Assembly (NCBI RefSeq): GCF_001971785.1
Contig: NZ_CP019389.1
Location: 1,561,001-1,625,000 of the forward strand
From: Seonamhaeicola sp. S2-3
Lineage (GTDB): Bacteria; Bacteroidota; Bacteroidia; Flavobacteriales; Flavobacteriaceae
Length of the DNA: 64,000 nt
Direction: 5' to 3'
Within the stretch, counting starts at the first letter, position 1. Every line of letters begins with the position of its first letter. The translations under genes were made by a program, and so were the position numbers. A model generated the notes under the pieces. That model saw only the letters and a list, made by a program, of their open reading frames with translations. It was not told where the DNA came from and made no database searches. This document shows positions 9,434 to 18,573 of this stretch, in pieces.

Positions 9434-9441
9434 CAAAGATA
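9434..9441 (-). promoter_or_regulatory. -7 element of the acetoacetyl-CoA synthetase gene
   Basis: Read on the minus strand, TATCTTTG matches TAnnTTTG, 26 bases before the start codon. Confidence 0.6.
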
Positions 9442-9633
9442 AATATTAAAACTTTTGATAAGATAGTTTTGAAGAGTAGATTTTTATAAGCATTAGATAA
9501 TTTGTATTACAAATGTTAAAATAAAATGCATTTCAACGATTTAATTAGAGTTTAGTCGAATAAAATAAAAAATGTTACGATATTAGCTGTCCCCAAATAA
9601 ACCAAATTTTTAATAGATTATTCCAAATCTACC

Positions 9634-9807
9634 ATGAACTTAACCTACACAAATATGGAACCAAATCTACCTGAATTGCCTACAGTTGAAACTAGTGAAG
9701 AGGAACAAATACCTTTTAATGAAAGTAAATTAAAAGAAACCCTTCAAGAAAACATTAGGTTTTTTAAAAGTTTGCTGTATTTAACTAAGAAAATATTCAT
9801 GCTATAA
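9634..9807 (+). CDS. small acidic-to-basic hypothetical protein, 57 aa
   Basis: An ATG-started frame of 57 residues lies in an otherwise empty 390-base gap. It has a Pro/Glu-rich start (MEPNLPELPTVETSEEEQ from the internal Met 8) and an amphipathic basic end ([19 protein letters not shown]). It converges with the ABC gene and overlaps its stop by 6 bases; the shared end forms a hairpin. Met 8 (ATG 9655) is an alternative start. No family is recognised. The ordered composition suggests a real gene, but this is not proven. Confidence 0.45.
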   Translation: MNLTYTNMEPNLPELPTVETSEEEQIPFNESKLKETLQENIRFFKSLLYLTKKIFML

Positions 9808-9829
9808 CCCTTTGGGTATAGCATGAATT
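9796..9829. terminator. bidirectional terminator between convergent genes
   Basis: A 14-bp stem with one bulge (ttcatgctataaccc / gggtatagcatgaa) is followed on the plus strand by an A/T-rich run ending in six T's. It overlaps the last codons of both converging frames. Confidence 0.7.
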
Positions 9830-11481
9830 AATTTTTTAGTGTAGTCTTTTTTAGGGGTGTTGTAAATGGTATCGGCATCATCTAATTCTTCAATTTGTCC
9901 TTGATTCATAACCAATAATTGGTCGCTCATATATTTTACAACTGCTAGGTCGTGTGAAATAAATATATAAGTAAAACCAAAATCTTCTTTAAGCTCATTT
10001 AGCAGATTTAAAACTTGCGCTTGAACTGATATATCTAAAGCAGAAACAGATTCATCGCAAACAATTAGTTTAGGTTGCAGCGCAATAGTTCTAGCAATAC
10101 CAATACGTTGGCGTTGACCACCCGAAAACTCATGCGCATAACGGTTAAAATAATCTTCAGATAAGCCCACTTTATTTAATATTTCAACAACTTTTTCTTT
10201 TCGTTCTTTATCAGAATTAAAAAGGTTATGAACCTGCATAGGCTCCATTATAGCTTCGCCAACAGGAATTCTTGGGTTTAATGAAGAATAGGGGTCTTGA
10301 AATATAATTTGAATGTCTTTTCTAAGCTTTTTTATCTCTGTTTTTGAAAGTTTTGTAATATCAACACCGTTATATAAAATTTGTCCAGCCGTTGCTTTAT
10401 CTAATTGTAGAATGGCATTTCCTAAAGTAGATTTCCCGCAACCAGACTCACCAACCAATCCTAAAGTTTCACCCTCATAAAGTTTAAAACTTATATTATT
10501 TACAGCTTTAAAAGCTTTTGGTTTTGTAAACCAACCTGATTTTGAAAAATATGTTTTTTCAACATTTATAACCTCTAATAAAGGTGGCTTACTGTATATG
10601 TTTTTATGTTGAAGCTTTCGTTGTTCGTTACTTATTATTTCTGTTGAAATAGTATCGTTTAAATAGTCTTGAATTGTAGGGAGTACTTTTAATCTAACAT
10701 CTAAAGAAGGACGGGAATTAATAAGTGCTTTTGTGTAATTGTGCTTAGGCGATTTAAAGATATTAGAAACCATACCTTGCTCTACAATATTACCTTTATA
10801 CATTACTAAAACCCTATCTGCTATTTCTGAAATTAGTGCCAAATCGTGCGTTATAAAAATAACACTCATTTTAGTTTCTTCTTGAAGCGTTTTAAGCAGT
10901 TTTATAATGTCTTTTTGTACGGTAACATCTAAAGCTGTGGTAGGTTCGTCAGCAATTAAAATATCGGGTTTACAAGCAATGGCCATGGCTATCATAACAC
11001 GTTGTTTTTGTCCGCCCGAAATTTCATGCGGATACGATTTAAACACGCGCTGAGGTTCTGGAAGTTTTACTTTTTCAAATAGTGAAATAACTTCTGCCTT
11101 AACTTCAGGTTTTGATAAGTTTGTATGCTGAAATAATATTTCTTCAACTTGTTTACCACAGGTCATAGACGGGTTTAAAGAGCTCATGGGCTCCTGGAAA
11201 ATCATACTTATTTTATTGCCCCGAATGTTTTGATATTTTTTAGATGAAAGCGTTGTTAAATTTAAGTTGTTGTAAACAATACTTCCAGATGAAATTTTGG
11301 AAATATTTTTAGGAAGTAACCCAAGAATAGCTAAAGAAGATACAGATTTACCAGAACCAGATTCACCAACAATGCCAAGAATTTCGTTTTTATTTAAATG
11401 ATACGAAATGTTGTGAATAACTTCATTATTACCAAATGAAATGGTTAAATCTTTAACTGTTAAAATAGGTTTTTTATGCAT
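9802..11481 (-). CDS. ABC transporter ATPase with two fused nucleotide-binding domains (oligopeptide/YejF type)
   Basis: Two complete ATPase domains are fused in 559 residues. The first has the P-loop GESGSGKS (39-46), signature SGGQKQR and [12 protein letters not shown]; the second has GESGCGKS (344-351), SGGQRQR and [12 protein letters not shown]. Each is followed by the oligopeptide-type C-terminal extension. This is the OppD-OppF/DppD-DppF arrangement fused as in YejF or GsiA, which powers peptide import (or nickel or glutathione uptake) at the inner membrane. No permease or binding-protein gene is nearby. Its start overlaps the stop of the exonuclease gene by one base, so the two are co-translated. 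Confidence 0.9.
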   Translation of the reverse strand: MHKKPILTVKDLTISFGNNEVIHNISYHLNKNEILGIVGESGSGKSVSSLAILGLLPKNISKISSGSIVYNNLNLTTLSSKKYQNIRGNKISMIFQEPMSSLNPSMTCGKQVEEILFQHTNLSKPEVKAEVISLFEKVKLPEPQRVFKSYPHEISGGQKQRVMIAMAIACKPDILIADEPTTALDVTVQKDIIKLLKTLQEETKMSVIFITHDLALISEIADRVLVMYKGNIVEQGMVSNIFKSPKHNYTKALINSRPSLDVRLKVLPTIQDYLNDTISTEIISNEQRKLQHKNIYSKPPLLEVINVEKTYFSKSGWFTKPKAFKAVNNISFKLYEGETLGLVGESGCGKSTLGNAILQLDKATAGQILYNGVDITKLSKTEIKKLRKDIQIIFQDPYSSLNPRIPVGEAIMEPMQVHNLFNSDKERKEKVVEILNKVGLSEDYFNRYAHEFSGGQRQRIGIARTIALQPKLIVCDESVSALDISVQAQVLNLLNELKEDFGFTYIFISHDLAVVKYMSDQLLVMNQGQIEELDDADTIYNTPKKDYTKKLIHAIPKGL

Positions 11482-12194
11482 TAAATATGAATAATTTCAT
11501 CGTCATTTAAAATGTCATCACCACGTAATCTTAAAAAAATTTGAGCAACTGCTATGGTGTCTTTTTCGCAATATTGAATGATTCTATCTATGTTGTTTTC
11601 TTCATAATAAACGTTATACACTTCACTACCATCAATATCATCTTTTGGTGAAGGTATGCCCAAAACATTGGTAAGTAATTTTAAAGAGGTGTAGTTTTTA
11701 TAATCACCAAATTTCCATAACTCTAAAGTATCAAGGTGTGGTACTTCCCAAGGTTTTTTGCCAAAAAGGTTCAATTTATAAGGTAACTCAATATTATTGA
11801 TAATCATACGTCGAGCAATATAAGGAAAGTCGAATTCTTTACCGTTATGGGCGCACAATAAATGTTTGGCCTGATTAAAGTGTGTGGTTAATAAATTTTT
11901 GAAATCGTTTAAAATGGTAATCTCATCGCCATAAAAAGAGGTAACTCTAAATTTTCTAAGCTCACCTTGAAAGTTAAAATAGCCTACAGAAATACAAACT
12001 ATTTTTCCAAATTCTGCCCAAATTCCAGCTCGGTTGTAAAACTCTTCGGCAGTAAATTCATCTTTTCTTTGGTATTGAGATTTACTCTCCCAAAGCGCTT
12101 GTTTATCTTCATCTAAATCAGAAAAGTATTGTTGCTCTGGAACCGTTTCAATATCTAAAAACAATATGTTTTCTAAATTTAATTTAGAGATCAT
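11481..12194 (-). CDS. 3'-5' exonuclease, DnaQ-like fold (PolB-exo type)
   Basis: Motifs of the DEDD exonuclease superfamily are present: Exo I in ILFLDIETVPEQ, Exo II in HNGKEFDFPYIARRM and Exo III in YCEKDTIAVAQIFLRLRG, which supplies the last Asp. The layout and 237-residue length match the predicted PolB-like 3'-5' exonuclease family (Exo II with FDFP). Such proteins are thought to trim DNA or RNA 3' ends; the substrate is unknown. The gene overlaps its upstream neighbour by 11 bases and the ABC gene by one, so it sits inside an operon of unrelated functions. Confidence 0.85.
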   Translation of the reverse strand: MISKLNLENILFLDIETVPEQQYFSDLDEDKQALWESKSQYQRKDEFTAEEFYNRAGIWAEFGKIVCISVGYFNFQGELRKFRVTSFYGDEITILNDFKNLLTTHFNQAKHLLCAHNGKEFDFPYIARRMIINNIELPYKLNLFGKKPWEVPHLDTLELWKFGDYKNYTSLKLLTNVLGIPSPKDDIDGSEVYNVYYEENNIDRIIQYCEKDTIAVAQIFLRLRGDDILNDDEIIHI

Positions 12195-13335
12195 ATTCTA
12201 ACATTTTATAAGCTTCTTCAATATAAACAGTAATATCATTTGTAAATTTGCCAACACCTTCGTCGGGAGATTTTTTATGACCTAAACGAACAATAATAAC
12301 ATTATCGTTTGGTTCTACAATAACATATTGCCCTAGGTGACCACGCATCATAAAAAAGTGTTTTTTGCCAACATCTTTTAACCACCAGCCATAGCCGTAT
12401 TCTGGACTTTCTTTAAAACGAGGCGTAATACTTTTTTTAACAAAAGCAGAGTCTAGAAGTTGTTTACCATTCCATTTTCCGTTGTCTTTGTATAGTTTAC
12501 CAAAACGCGCAAAGTCTCTAGCATTACTTGAAATGCAGCAAAAAGCTTTTGCTAATCGGTTATTTTTATCGTCTAGTTGCCAAAACGCATCATTAGCAGC
12601 TCCCATAGGTTTCCAAAAGCTTTCAGATAAGTAATTAGATAAACTTTTACCTGTAGCCTTTTGTATAATCATACCCAATAATTGTGTGCTTCCGCTTAAA
12701 TATTCAAAAGATTTTCCAGGTGTTTTTACTACTTTTTGGTTTAGTATGGTTTCGGCTAAATCGTCGTCATAATTAGCTCTTGCTGTTACCGAAAAAGGAC
12801 TTGTGTAATGTTCTACCCAATCTAAACCAGATGCCATTGATGATAAATCGCCAACGGTGGTTTTAGCATAACTGTATTGTGGGTAAAAGTCGCTAATGGG
12901 TTGGTCTAGGCTTTTTATGTAACCATCCATAATGGCTTTTCCTAATAAAGCAGAGGTTATACTTTTAGCCATAGAAAACGAGTTGGTTTTAGAGGTGTTA
13001 CTAAAGCCATCGTAATATTTCTCAAACCAAATACTATCGTTTTTTATAATAACATAAGCAATGGTGCCCCAATCTTGATTTACTTTGCTGAGTTTTTCTG
13101 TGGGTTCTTTGCTATTATAGTTTTTATGAATTGGCCATTCATCAACTTGCAATCCTTTTTTTATGGTATCGTTTTCAAAATAAGGATAGTCATCAATAAA
13201 AGCTGTTTTATGACCGGTGAAATACACAATTTTTGCACCTCTAATAATGTATCCGTAATCAAAAACGTAAAGTAAAATGATTAGAATAGCAATAATTGCG
13301 ATAAGCCACTTAACAAGCTTTTTAAAAAAATTCAT
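12184..13335 (-). CDS. membrane-anchored serine hydrolase, beta-lactamase class C family
   Basis: One N-terminal transmembrane helix (about 9-27) anchors a periplasmic hydrolase. SMAK at 121-124 is the SxxK nucleophile motif, and EYLSGSTQ and GHLGQY correspond to the second and third active-site elements of class C beta-lactamase/esterase proteins. The length, 383 residues, is normal. Members cleave D-amino-acid peptides, esters or amides; a true beta-lactamase activity is unlikely to be the main role. It overlaps the exonuclease gene by 11 bases and follows ogt by 57. Confidence 0.88.
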   Translation of the reverse strand: MNFFKKLVKWLIAIIAILIILLYVFDYGYIIRGAKIVYFTGHKTAFIDDYPYFENDTIKKGLQVDEWPIHKNYNSKEPTEKLSKVNQDWGTIAYVIIKNDSIWFEKYYDGFSNTSKTNSFSMAKSITSALLGKAIMDGYIKSLDQPISDFYPQYSYAKTTVGDLSSMASGLDWVEHYTSPFSVTARANYDDDLAETILNQKVVKTPGKSFEYLSGSTQLLGMIIQKATGKSLSNYLSESFWKPMGAANDAFWQLDDKNNRLAKAFCCISSNARDFARFGKLYKDNGKWNGKQLLDSAFVKKSITPRFKESPEYGYGWWLKDVGKKHFFMMRGHLGQYVIVEPNDNVIIVRLGHKKSPDEGVGKFTNDITVYIEEAYKMLEYDL

Positions 13336-13359
13336 AGTATAATGTTTATTTGTAGAAAC

Positions 13360-13367
13360 TAAATATA
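13360..13367 (-). promoter_or_regulatory. -7 promoter-like element of the serine hydrolase gene
   Basis: On the minus strand TATATTTA fits TAnnTTTR, 25 bases before the start at 13335. It could give this gene and those after it their own transcript. Confidence 0.4.
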
Positions 13368-13392
13368 AGAAAATTCTATACTTTAAGAAACT

Positions 13393-13866
13393 CTAAAAGA
13401 GGGATTGCTGTTTGTATGGGCTTTCATGCTCTAGCAGCCATTTTTTACGGTGTAAGCCACCTGCGTATCCTGTTAAGCTTCCATTAGAACCAATAATACG
13501 GTGACAGGGGATGATAATCCAGATTGGATTTTTACCATTGGCATTAGCCACAGCTCTAATAGCTTTTATATCGCCTAATTGTTTTGAAAGTTCTAAATAT
13601 GATAGTGTTTTTCCGTATGGAATTTGCTTTAGTTGTTCCCACACTTTCTTTTGAAAATTGGTTCCTTGCAAATTGAGTTTTAATTGGAATTGTTTTCTTG
13701 AACCTTCAAAATATTCTTGTAATTGAATAACACAATCTTCTAACTCAATAGGAATAATGTCTGTGATTTTTTCTTCGGAATTTAATACGGTTACAGATTG
13801 TATACCTTCATCATCACCAGTTATTTTGGTAAAACCTAATGGCGATTTAATGATGCAAGATTCCAT
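13393..13866 (-). CDS. ogt: methylated-DNA--[protein]-cysteine S-methyltransferase
   Basis: The enzyme transfers the alkyl group from O6-alkylguanine to its own Cys and is used once. The acceptor motif IPCHRIIG is intact, followed by GYAGGLHRKKWLLEHE of the C-terminal domain; a short N-terminal domain precedes it. I chose the ATG at 13866 because its first base is the last base of the upstream stop codon (TAATG coupling). A longer in-frame reading adds 19 residues that are only the end of the upstream gene in another frame. Length is 157 residues, typical for Ogt. Confidence 0.93.
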   Translation of the reverse strand: MESCIIKSPLGFTKITGDDEGIQSVTVLNSEEKITDIIPIELEDCVIQLQEYFEGSRKQFQLKLNLQGTNFQKKVWEQLKQIPYGKTLSYLELSKQLGDIKAIRAVANANGKNPIWIIIPCHRIIGSNGSLTGYAGGLHRKKWLLEHESPYKQQSLF

Positions 13867-14951
13867 TACTCTTCGGGGTTGTCTTCTTCTATAATGCCAA
13901 GTTTTTTGGCTCGGGCTTCCCAACTTTTTCTTGCAAGGAGTTGTAGATTAGAAACGTTATCGCTTTCGTCCATAATTTCTAAACCAAGTAGGGTTTCAAT
14001 AACATCTTCCATAGTTACCAAACCACTAACAGAACCGTACTCATCTACCACTAAAGCCATATGATTTCTGCTTTCAACTAGTTTTTCAAAAAGGGTAGGA
14101 ATAGCTAGACTTCTGTTTACAACTATAATGTTTCGCTTTATTTCTGATAACTTTTTACCGTTATTATCTAAAGCCATTTCTTTGAAGATTTCATCTTTTA
14201 AAACCAATCCTGTAATATTGTCTGAATCATTTGTATAAACAGGAATTCTGGAAAATCGAATGTTTAAATTTCTTTTAAAAAAATCTTCTATAGTAGTGTC
14301 TTCATCTTCAGTTTTCATAACCGTTCTAGGGGTCATGATATCTTTTGCTTTAACTTCTTTAAAAGTTAATAGGTTTTTAATGACCTTGCTTTCAGATTCC
14401 TGAAATACACCTTCTTCATGGGCAATTTCGGTCATAGCCATAAAACCTTCTCTACTTAATACACTGCCATGACCTTTACCACCAATAAGTTTTGTGGTAA
14501 GCTGTAAAAACCATAAAATACCTGTCCATTTTAAAGGGAAAATCATAATGGTTAATGCTTTTGAAGCAAAATTAGACAGCCCTTTCCAGTAAGTTGCACC
14601 TATAGTTTTTGGTATGATTTCAGACGCTACTAGAATTAAAAATGTCATTATTGCAGATACAATACCAACGGTATTAATACCCCAAATTTCAATTTTATAA
14701 GGCAGTTTTTCGGCTTCAATACCAACCATCATAGCGCCTAAAGTATGTGCAATAGTATTAAGCGTAAGAATTGCAATTAGAGGTTTGTCTACGTCTTTTT
14801 TTAATTCTTCTAAGGTTACTGCATAGTCTTTTCCTTCTTGTTTTTTTACATTAATAAAGGTTGGAGTAACGCTTAGTAACACAGCTTCTAGAATGGAACA
14901 TAAAAACGAAAAGAAAATGGAGATGGTTGCCCAAAAAAATAGTGCGCTCAT
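13866..14951 (-). CDS. CNNM/DUF21 membrane protein with CBS pair
   Basis: The N-terminal half is a DUF21/CNNM membrane domain with about four hydrophobic segments (MSALFFWATISIFFSF..., LNTIAHTLGAMMVG, ILVASEIIPKTIGATYW). A CBS pair follows, with IMTPRTVM and MALVVDEYGSVSGLVTMEDV. At 361 residues it lacks the C-terminal CorC_HlyC domain of longer relatives such as GldE. Family members are linked to magnesium or other divalent-metal export, with CBS domains sensing adenine nucleotides. It is translationally coupled to ogt. Ion specificity is not shown. Confidence 0.88.
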   Translation of the reverse strand: MSALFFWATISIFFSFLCSILEAVLLSVTPTFINVKKQEGKDYAVTLEELKKDVDKPLIAILTLNTIAHTLGAMMVGIEAEKLPYKIEIWGINTVGIVSAIMTFLILVASEIIPKTIGATYWKGLSNFASKALTIMIFPLKWTGILWFLQLTTKLIGGKGHGSVLSREGFMAMTEIAHEEGVFQESESKVIKNLLTFKEVKAKDIMTPRTVMKTEDEDTTIEDFFKRNLNIRFSRIPVYTNDSDNITGLVLKDEIFKEMALDNNGKKLSEIKRNIIVVNRSLAIPTLFEKLVESRNHMALVVDEYGSVSGLVTMEDVIETLLGLEIMDESDNVSNLQLLARKSWEARAKKLGIIEEDNPEE

Positions 14952-15047
14952 TAAATAGGTTTTTGTTAAATGCTAATTTACGAAATCAATTTTACAACAT
15001 ATTTAGTAACCCTTCAACTTTGCTTAGGGAGACAATGAAAATTTGAA

Positions 15048-16037
15048 TTATTGAATTAACTTAACTACATCTTTTGCAAAATAGGAGGTTATAATATCTG
15101 CTCCAGCACGTTTAAAAGCCATAGTAGTTTCCATTATAACTTGGTCATGGTTTAACCAACCTTTTTCGGCCGCAGCTTTAATCATGGCATATTCACCAGA
15201 GACTTGGTATACTGCAACAGGAACATTCACTTCATTTTTAATTTCTCTTAAAATATCTAAATAAGAAAGCCCTGGTTTTACCATAACAATATCTGCGCCT
15301 TCTTCTATATCAATTAAAGTTTCACGAACAGCTTCTAATCTGTTACCAAAATCCATTTGGTAGGTTTTTTTGTCTTTAGGAACATTTACTAAATCAACAG
15401 GAGCAGAATCGAGTGCATCACGAAAAGGACCATAAAACGACGAGGCATATTTGGCGGTATATGCCATAATACCTGTATTTTTAAAACCTTCTTGTTCTAG
15501 TAATTGACGAATTTGAAGTGTTCTTCCATCATTCATATCACTTGGTGCAACAAAATCAGCTCCAGCTTGAGCATGTGTTAACGCCATTTTTGCTAGAACT
15601 TCAGCAGATTCATCGTTGATAATCATACCGTTTTGTACAATACCGTCATGACCAACAGATGAATAGGGGTCTAGCGCCACATCAGTCATAACCAACATGT
15701 CGGGGCAGGCATTTTTTACGGTTTTTATGGCGCGTTGCATGAGTCCGTTTGGGTTTATAGCTTCGGTACCTTTATTGTCTTTTAAATTATCGGGTACTTT
15801 TACAAAAAGAAGTACGGCTTTTAAACCTAAACGCCATAATTCTTTTACTTCGTTTTCTAGTAAATCTAAACTATAACGAAAGTAGTTGGGCATTGATGGA
15901 ATTTCATCTTTTACACCTTTACCTTCTACCACAAAAAGTGGTACTAAAAAATCGTTTGGTGTTATTGCTGTTTCACGAACTAAACTACGAATAGCCTCGT
16001 TGGTTCTTAATCTTCTATTTCTTTTTAAAGGATACAT
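15048..16037 (-). CDS. hemB: delta-aminolevulinic acid dehydratase (porphobilinogen synthase)
   Basis: HemB condenses two 5-aminolevulinate molecules into porphobilinogen. The two active-site Lys are visible in MAYTAKYASSFYGPFRDA and MVKPGLSYLD, with DFVAPSDMNDGR between the sheets. The metal loop reads DVALDPYSSVGHDG: the Cys residues of zinc enzymes are Ala and Asp here, so this is the magnesium-type enzyme known from Pseudomonas. Length is 329 residues, as expected. It is the last heme gene of the minus-strand cluster, 36 bases after the YchJ-like gene. Confidence 0.96.
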   Translation of the reverse strand: MYPLKRNRRLRTNEAIRSLVRETAITPNDFLVPLFVVEGKGVKDEIPSMPNYFRYSLDLLENEVKELWRLGLKAVLLFVKVPDNLKDNKGTEAINPNGLMQRAIKTVKNACPDMLVMTDVALDPYSSVGHDGIVQNGMIINDESAEVLAKMALTHAQAGADFVAPSDMNDGRTLQIRQLLEQEGFKNTGIMAYTAKYASSFYGPFRDALDSAPVDLVNVPKDKKTYQMDFGNRLEAVRETLIDIEEGADIVMVKPGLSYLDILREIKNEVNVPVAVYQVSGEYAMIKAAAEKGWLNHDQVIMETTMAFKRAGADIITSYFAKDVVKLIQ

Positions 16038-16073
16038 GTAATTGTGTTTTTTTAAGGGTTTAGCTTAAATGAT

Positions 16074-16439
16074 TTATTTTGCAAAACCTAGGTAATACCA
16101 ACGATTATTTTCTTTTACAAATTTAGAATTTTCGTGGATAACATCAGGTTTTCCGTTTTCAAAAAAGTAGGCATTAAATTTTACTGTATCTGCAGTAGTT
16201 TCTAAGACTTCTAATTTTAACCATTGAACAGATTTTGCCCATTTTTCGATATTTTTCTTGTCTTTTATAGGTCGTGTACTTTTATGATGTGTTTGCATTA
16301 GATAATTACCATTTGCTAATACAAAAGCAGAATATCTTGATCGCATTAGTTGTTCTGCAGTTTCTGTTTTACCTCCATTTTTATGAAAGATTTCGCAGCA
16401 CTCTTTATACAATTTTTGTGATCCGCAATAGCAATTCAT
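16074..16439 (-). CDS. YchJ family SEC-C motif protein
   Basis: The start MNCYCGSQKLYKECC is a SEC-C-type zinc motif (Cys 3, 5, 14, 15), followed by the YchJ core RSRYSAFVLANGNYLMQTHH and a C-terminal NTF2-like part. At 121 residues it is shorter than E. coli YchJ because it lacks the second SEC-C motif at the C-terminus. No function is established for the family; zinc binding is expected. It lies 3 bases after hemF and 36 before hemB, within the heme cluster. Confidence 0.85.
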   Translation of the reverse strand: MNCYCGSQKLYKECCEIFHKNGGKTETAEQLMRSRYSAFVLANGNYLMQTHHKSTRPIKDKKNIEKWAKSVQWLKLEVLETTADTVKFNAYFFENGKPDVIHENSKFVKENNRWYYLGFAK

Positions 16440-16442
16440 AAA

Positions 16443-17345
16443 TTATACCCAGTTTTTAGGATTTTTTAAAACGTCTAATAATTTAGCTTCGTCACTTCCA
16501 GCTTTAGGGTGATGATCATACACCCACTGTACATGCGGAGGTAAACTCATTAAAATACTTTCAATGCGTCCGTTTGTTTTTAGTCCAAAAAGCGTCCCTT
16601 TATCATGTACTAAATTAAACTCTACATACCGCCCTCTACGAATTTCTTGCCAATTACGGTGGTCTTGCGTATAGGGTAAATCTTTGCGTTTTTCAACAAT
16701 AGGAACATAAGCATTAAGGAAGCTATCACCAACTTCGGTTACAAAATTGTACCAGTTTTCCATGGTCATATTGTTGGTGGCTTTGCAATAATCGAAAAAC
16801 AAGCCACCAATACCTCTGGCTTCATTACGGTGAGTATTATAAAAATATTCATCGCAACGTGCTTTGTATTTAGGGTAAAATTCTGCATTGTGCTTATCGC
16901 AAGCTGTTTTACACGTTTGGTGAAAGTGTTTAGCGTCTTCTTCAAATAAATAATACGGTGTTAAGTCTTGTCCGCCCCCAAACCATTGATCAACAATATT
17001 ACCGTCTTTATCATACATTTCAAAATAACGCCAGTTAGCGTGTACAGTTGGCACCATAGGATTTTTAGGGTGAAGCACTAAGCTTAAACCACAGGCAAAA
17101 AAATCGGCATCTTCTACACCAAAATATTTTTGCATAGAATCTGGAAGTTTACCGTGAACCCCAGAAATGTTAACGCCGCCTTTTTCAAACACATTGCCGT
17201 TTTGGATAACACGTGTGCGTCCGCCGCCACCTTCGGGTCGTTTCCAAAGATCTTCTTGAAATTTGGCTTTACCGTCTATGGCTTCTAATTTAGAAGTAAT
17301 GGTATCTTGTAAATCTTGTATATATTTATAGAATTTGTTTTTCAT
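16443..17345 (-). CDS. hemF: oxygen-dependent coproporphyrinogen III oxidase
   Basis: HemF oxidatively decarboxylates coproporphyrinogen III to protoporphyrinogen IX using O2. The sequence shows the family blocks VFEKGGVNISGVHG, NPMVPTVHANWRYFE, WWFGGG-type DQWFGGGQDLTPYY, and RGRYVEFNLVHDKGTLFGL near the C-terminus. At 300 residues it is full length. The start ATG overlaps the stop of the membrane-protein gene by one base. With HemJ and HemH nearby it implies the classical protoporphyrin-dependent route in an aerobic organism. Confidence 0.97.
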   Translation of the reverse strand: MKNKFYKYIQDLQDTITSKLEAIDGKAKFQEDLWKRPEGGGGRTRVIQNGNVFEKGGVNISGVHGKLPDSMQKYFGVEDADFFACGLSLVLHPKNPMVPTVHANWRYFEMYDKDGNIVDQWFGGGQDLTPYYLFEEDAKHFHQTCKTACDKHNAEFYPKYKARCDEYFYNTHRNEARGIGGLFFDYCKATNNMTMENWYNFVTEVGDSFLNAYVPIVEKRKDLPYTQDHRNWQEIRRGRYVEFNLVHDKGTLFGLKTNGRIESILMSLPPHVQWVYDHHPKAGSDEAKLLDVLKNPKNWV

Positions 17346-18028
17346 TATCTAAAACGTTCTTTGTTTTTAAAAGCTTTATAAGTGTTTAAACTTTTTATTG
17401 TTTTTAATTTTTTAACGGTTTGTTGTGGCGGTTTTTTATTTAAAAAATAGGCTTCAACTAAAGAAAGACCAATGTAATATAAAAAACCAAAGCACATGGT
17501 AACATGTGGCTTTTCTATAAACTCTCCGCTGGCATCTATGTTTTCAAAAAAGTTGGTATTGTTTAAGAATTCGGTTGTTAAACCTAGTTTAGGTATAAGT
17601 GATTGAAAAATTAAAACAACAAAAATTAAAACAAAATAAACCATCATTGATAGAATGGCATTAAATAGAATTCTTCCTTTTACATGTGATGATACATCGG
17701 AAAAGGCAAATCGCATACGATTAAAAACAACAATACAATAGAGTATTAAAATAGAATTATCGTTGGTAAAACTATTAAAAACTAAAGCAAAAAGACCATA
17801 AAAGGGCACAAATACAAAAAGTGAGATTTTTTTAGGCATTGCAGCCATAAAAATACCAGAGTGTACCATAATAAACTCAAAAATCATGAGCCCTATAAAT
17901 GATGTAATTTTTTCTACATCAAAAGGAGTGGGTTGGTACCAAAGCGTAAGAAATTGATATGCCATTAACAGGTTTAATGCTAAAGCACCAAATTGAAAAG
18001 GTTTGTCGTATTTTTCAATAATATTCAT
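17345..18028 (-). CDS. integral membrane protein of unknown function
   Basis: The 227-residue protein has about six hydrophobic segments (for example FGALALNLLMAYQFLTLWY, FVFVPFYGLFALVF, ILFNAILSMMVYFVLIFVVL and FGFLYYIGLSLVEAYFL) and a basic C-terminal tail (KKLKTIKSLNTYKAFKNKERFR). No family is recognised with confidence. It overlaps hemF by one base and lies 8 bases after the acetyltransferase gene, so it is in the heme operon. A link to heme synthesis is not shown. Confidence 0.8.
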   Translation of the reverse strand: MNIIEKYDKPFQFGALALNLLMAYQFLTLWYQPTPFDVEKITSFIGLMIFEFIMVHSGIFMAAMPKKISLFVFVPFYGLFALVFNSFTNDNSILILYCIVVFNRMRFAFSDVSSHVKGRILFNAILSMMVYFVLIFVVLIFQSLIPKLGLTTEFLNNTNFFENIDASGEFIEKPHVTMCFGFLYYIGLSLVEAYFLNKKPPQQTVKKLKTIKSLNTYKAFKNKERFR

Positions 18029-18036
18029 TTTGTAGG

Positions 18037-18573
18037 TTAGGGCTTATATAATTCGTAAAGTTCCATATTTAAAGGCGCTTCATTTGGTGGCGTATATTCT
18101 TTTTCTAAAGTTTTTATACAAGTAAAATTACAATTTTCAGCAACTTTAATACTGCCTAAATTGGTATTATGAACTATAATTTGAAGTGTTTTGAGTTTTA
18201 GGTTTTGAAAAGCAAATTGTGATAAATAATTTACCGCTTTTGTGATGATGCCTTTACCTTCAAAATCATAATCTATGGCATAAGCTAATTCGCCTTGTTT
18301 TGAATGCCAATCAATTTCTTTTAAATAGATGAGGCCAATTATTTTGTTAGAATCTTTTGGTTTTATGGTAAATAAAAATTCTTCTTTGTTTTCAAACTCC
18401 TTAACTTTTTTATCAACAAATAGTTTAGACAGCTCTGGATTTAAATTTTGTGCTAAAGTTTTTGGAAAATAACGTTTTAAGCGGTCTTCGTTTGCTACTA
18501 CGAAATTGCAAATGCCCCAAGAGTCTTTAGTTTGAATGGGTTCTATTTTAAATCTATTAGAATTAAACAACAT
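18037..18573 (-). CDS. GNAT family N-acetyltransferase, RimJ/RimL type
   Basis: The 178-residue protein has the GNAT layout: an N-terminal strand and helix with FVVANEDRLKRYFPKTL, the IIGLIYLKEIDWHSKQGELAYAIDYDFEGKGI core that forms the acetyl-CoA loop (Q/RxxGxG-like FEGKGI), and a C-terminal NLGSIKVAENCNFTCIKTLE. This is the RimJ/RimL-like branch that acetylates protein N-termini or small amines. The substrate is unknown. It overlaps the EI24 gene by 11 bases. Confidence 0.88.
   Translation of the reverse strand: MLFNSNRFKIEPIQTKDSWGICNFVVANEDRLKRYFPKTLAQNLNPELSKLFVDKKVKEFENKEEFLFTIKPKDSNKIIGLIYLKEIDWHSKQGELAYAIDYDFEGKGIITKAVNYLSQFAFQNLKLKTLQIIVHNTNLGSIKVAENCNFTCIKTLEKEYTPPNEAPLNMELYELYKP

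Noticed and set aside
13866-14951. Assignment as GldE
   Set aside because: The protein lacks the C-terminal CorC_HlyC domain and the length of GldE.
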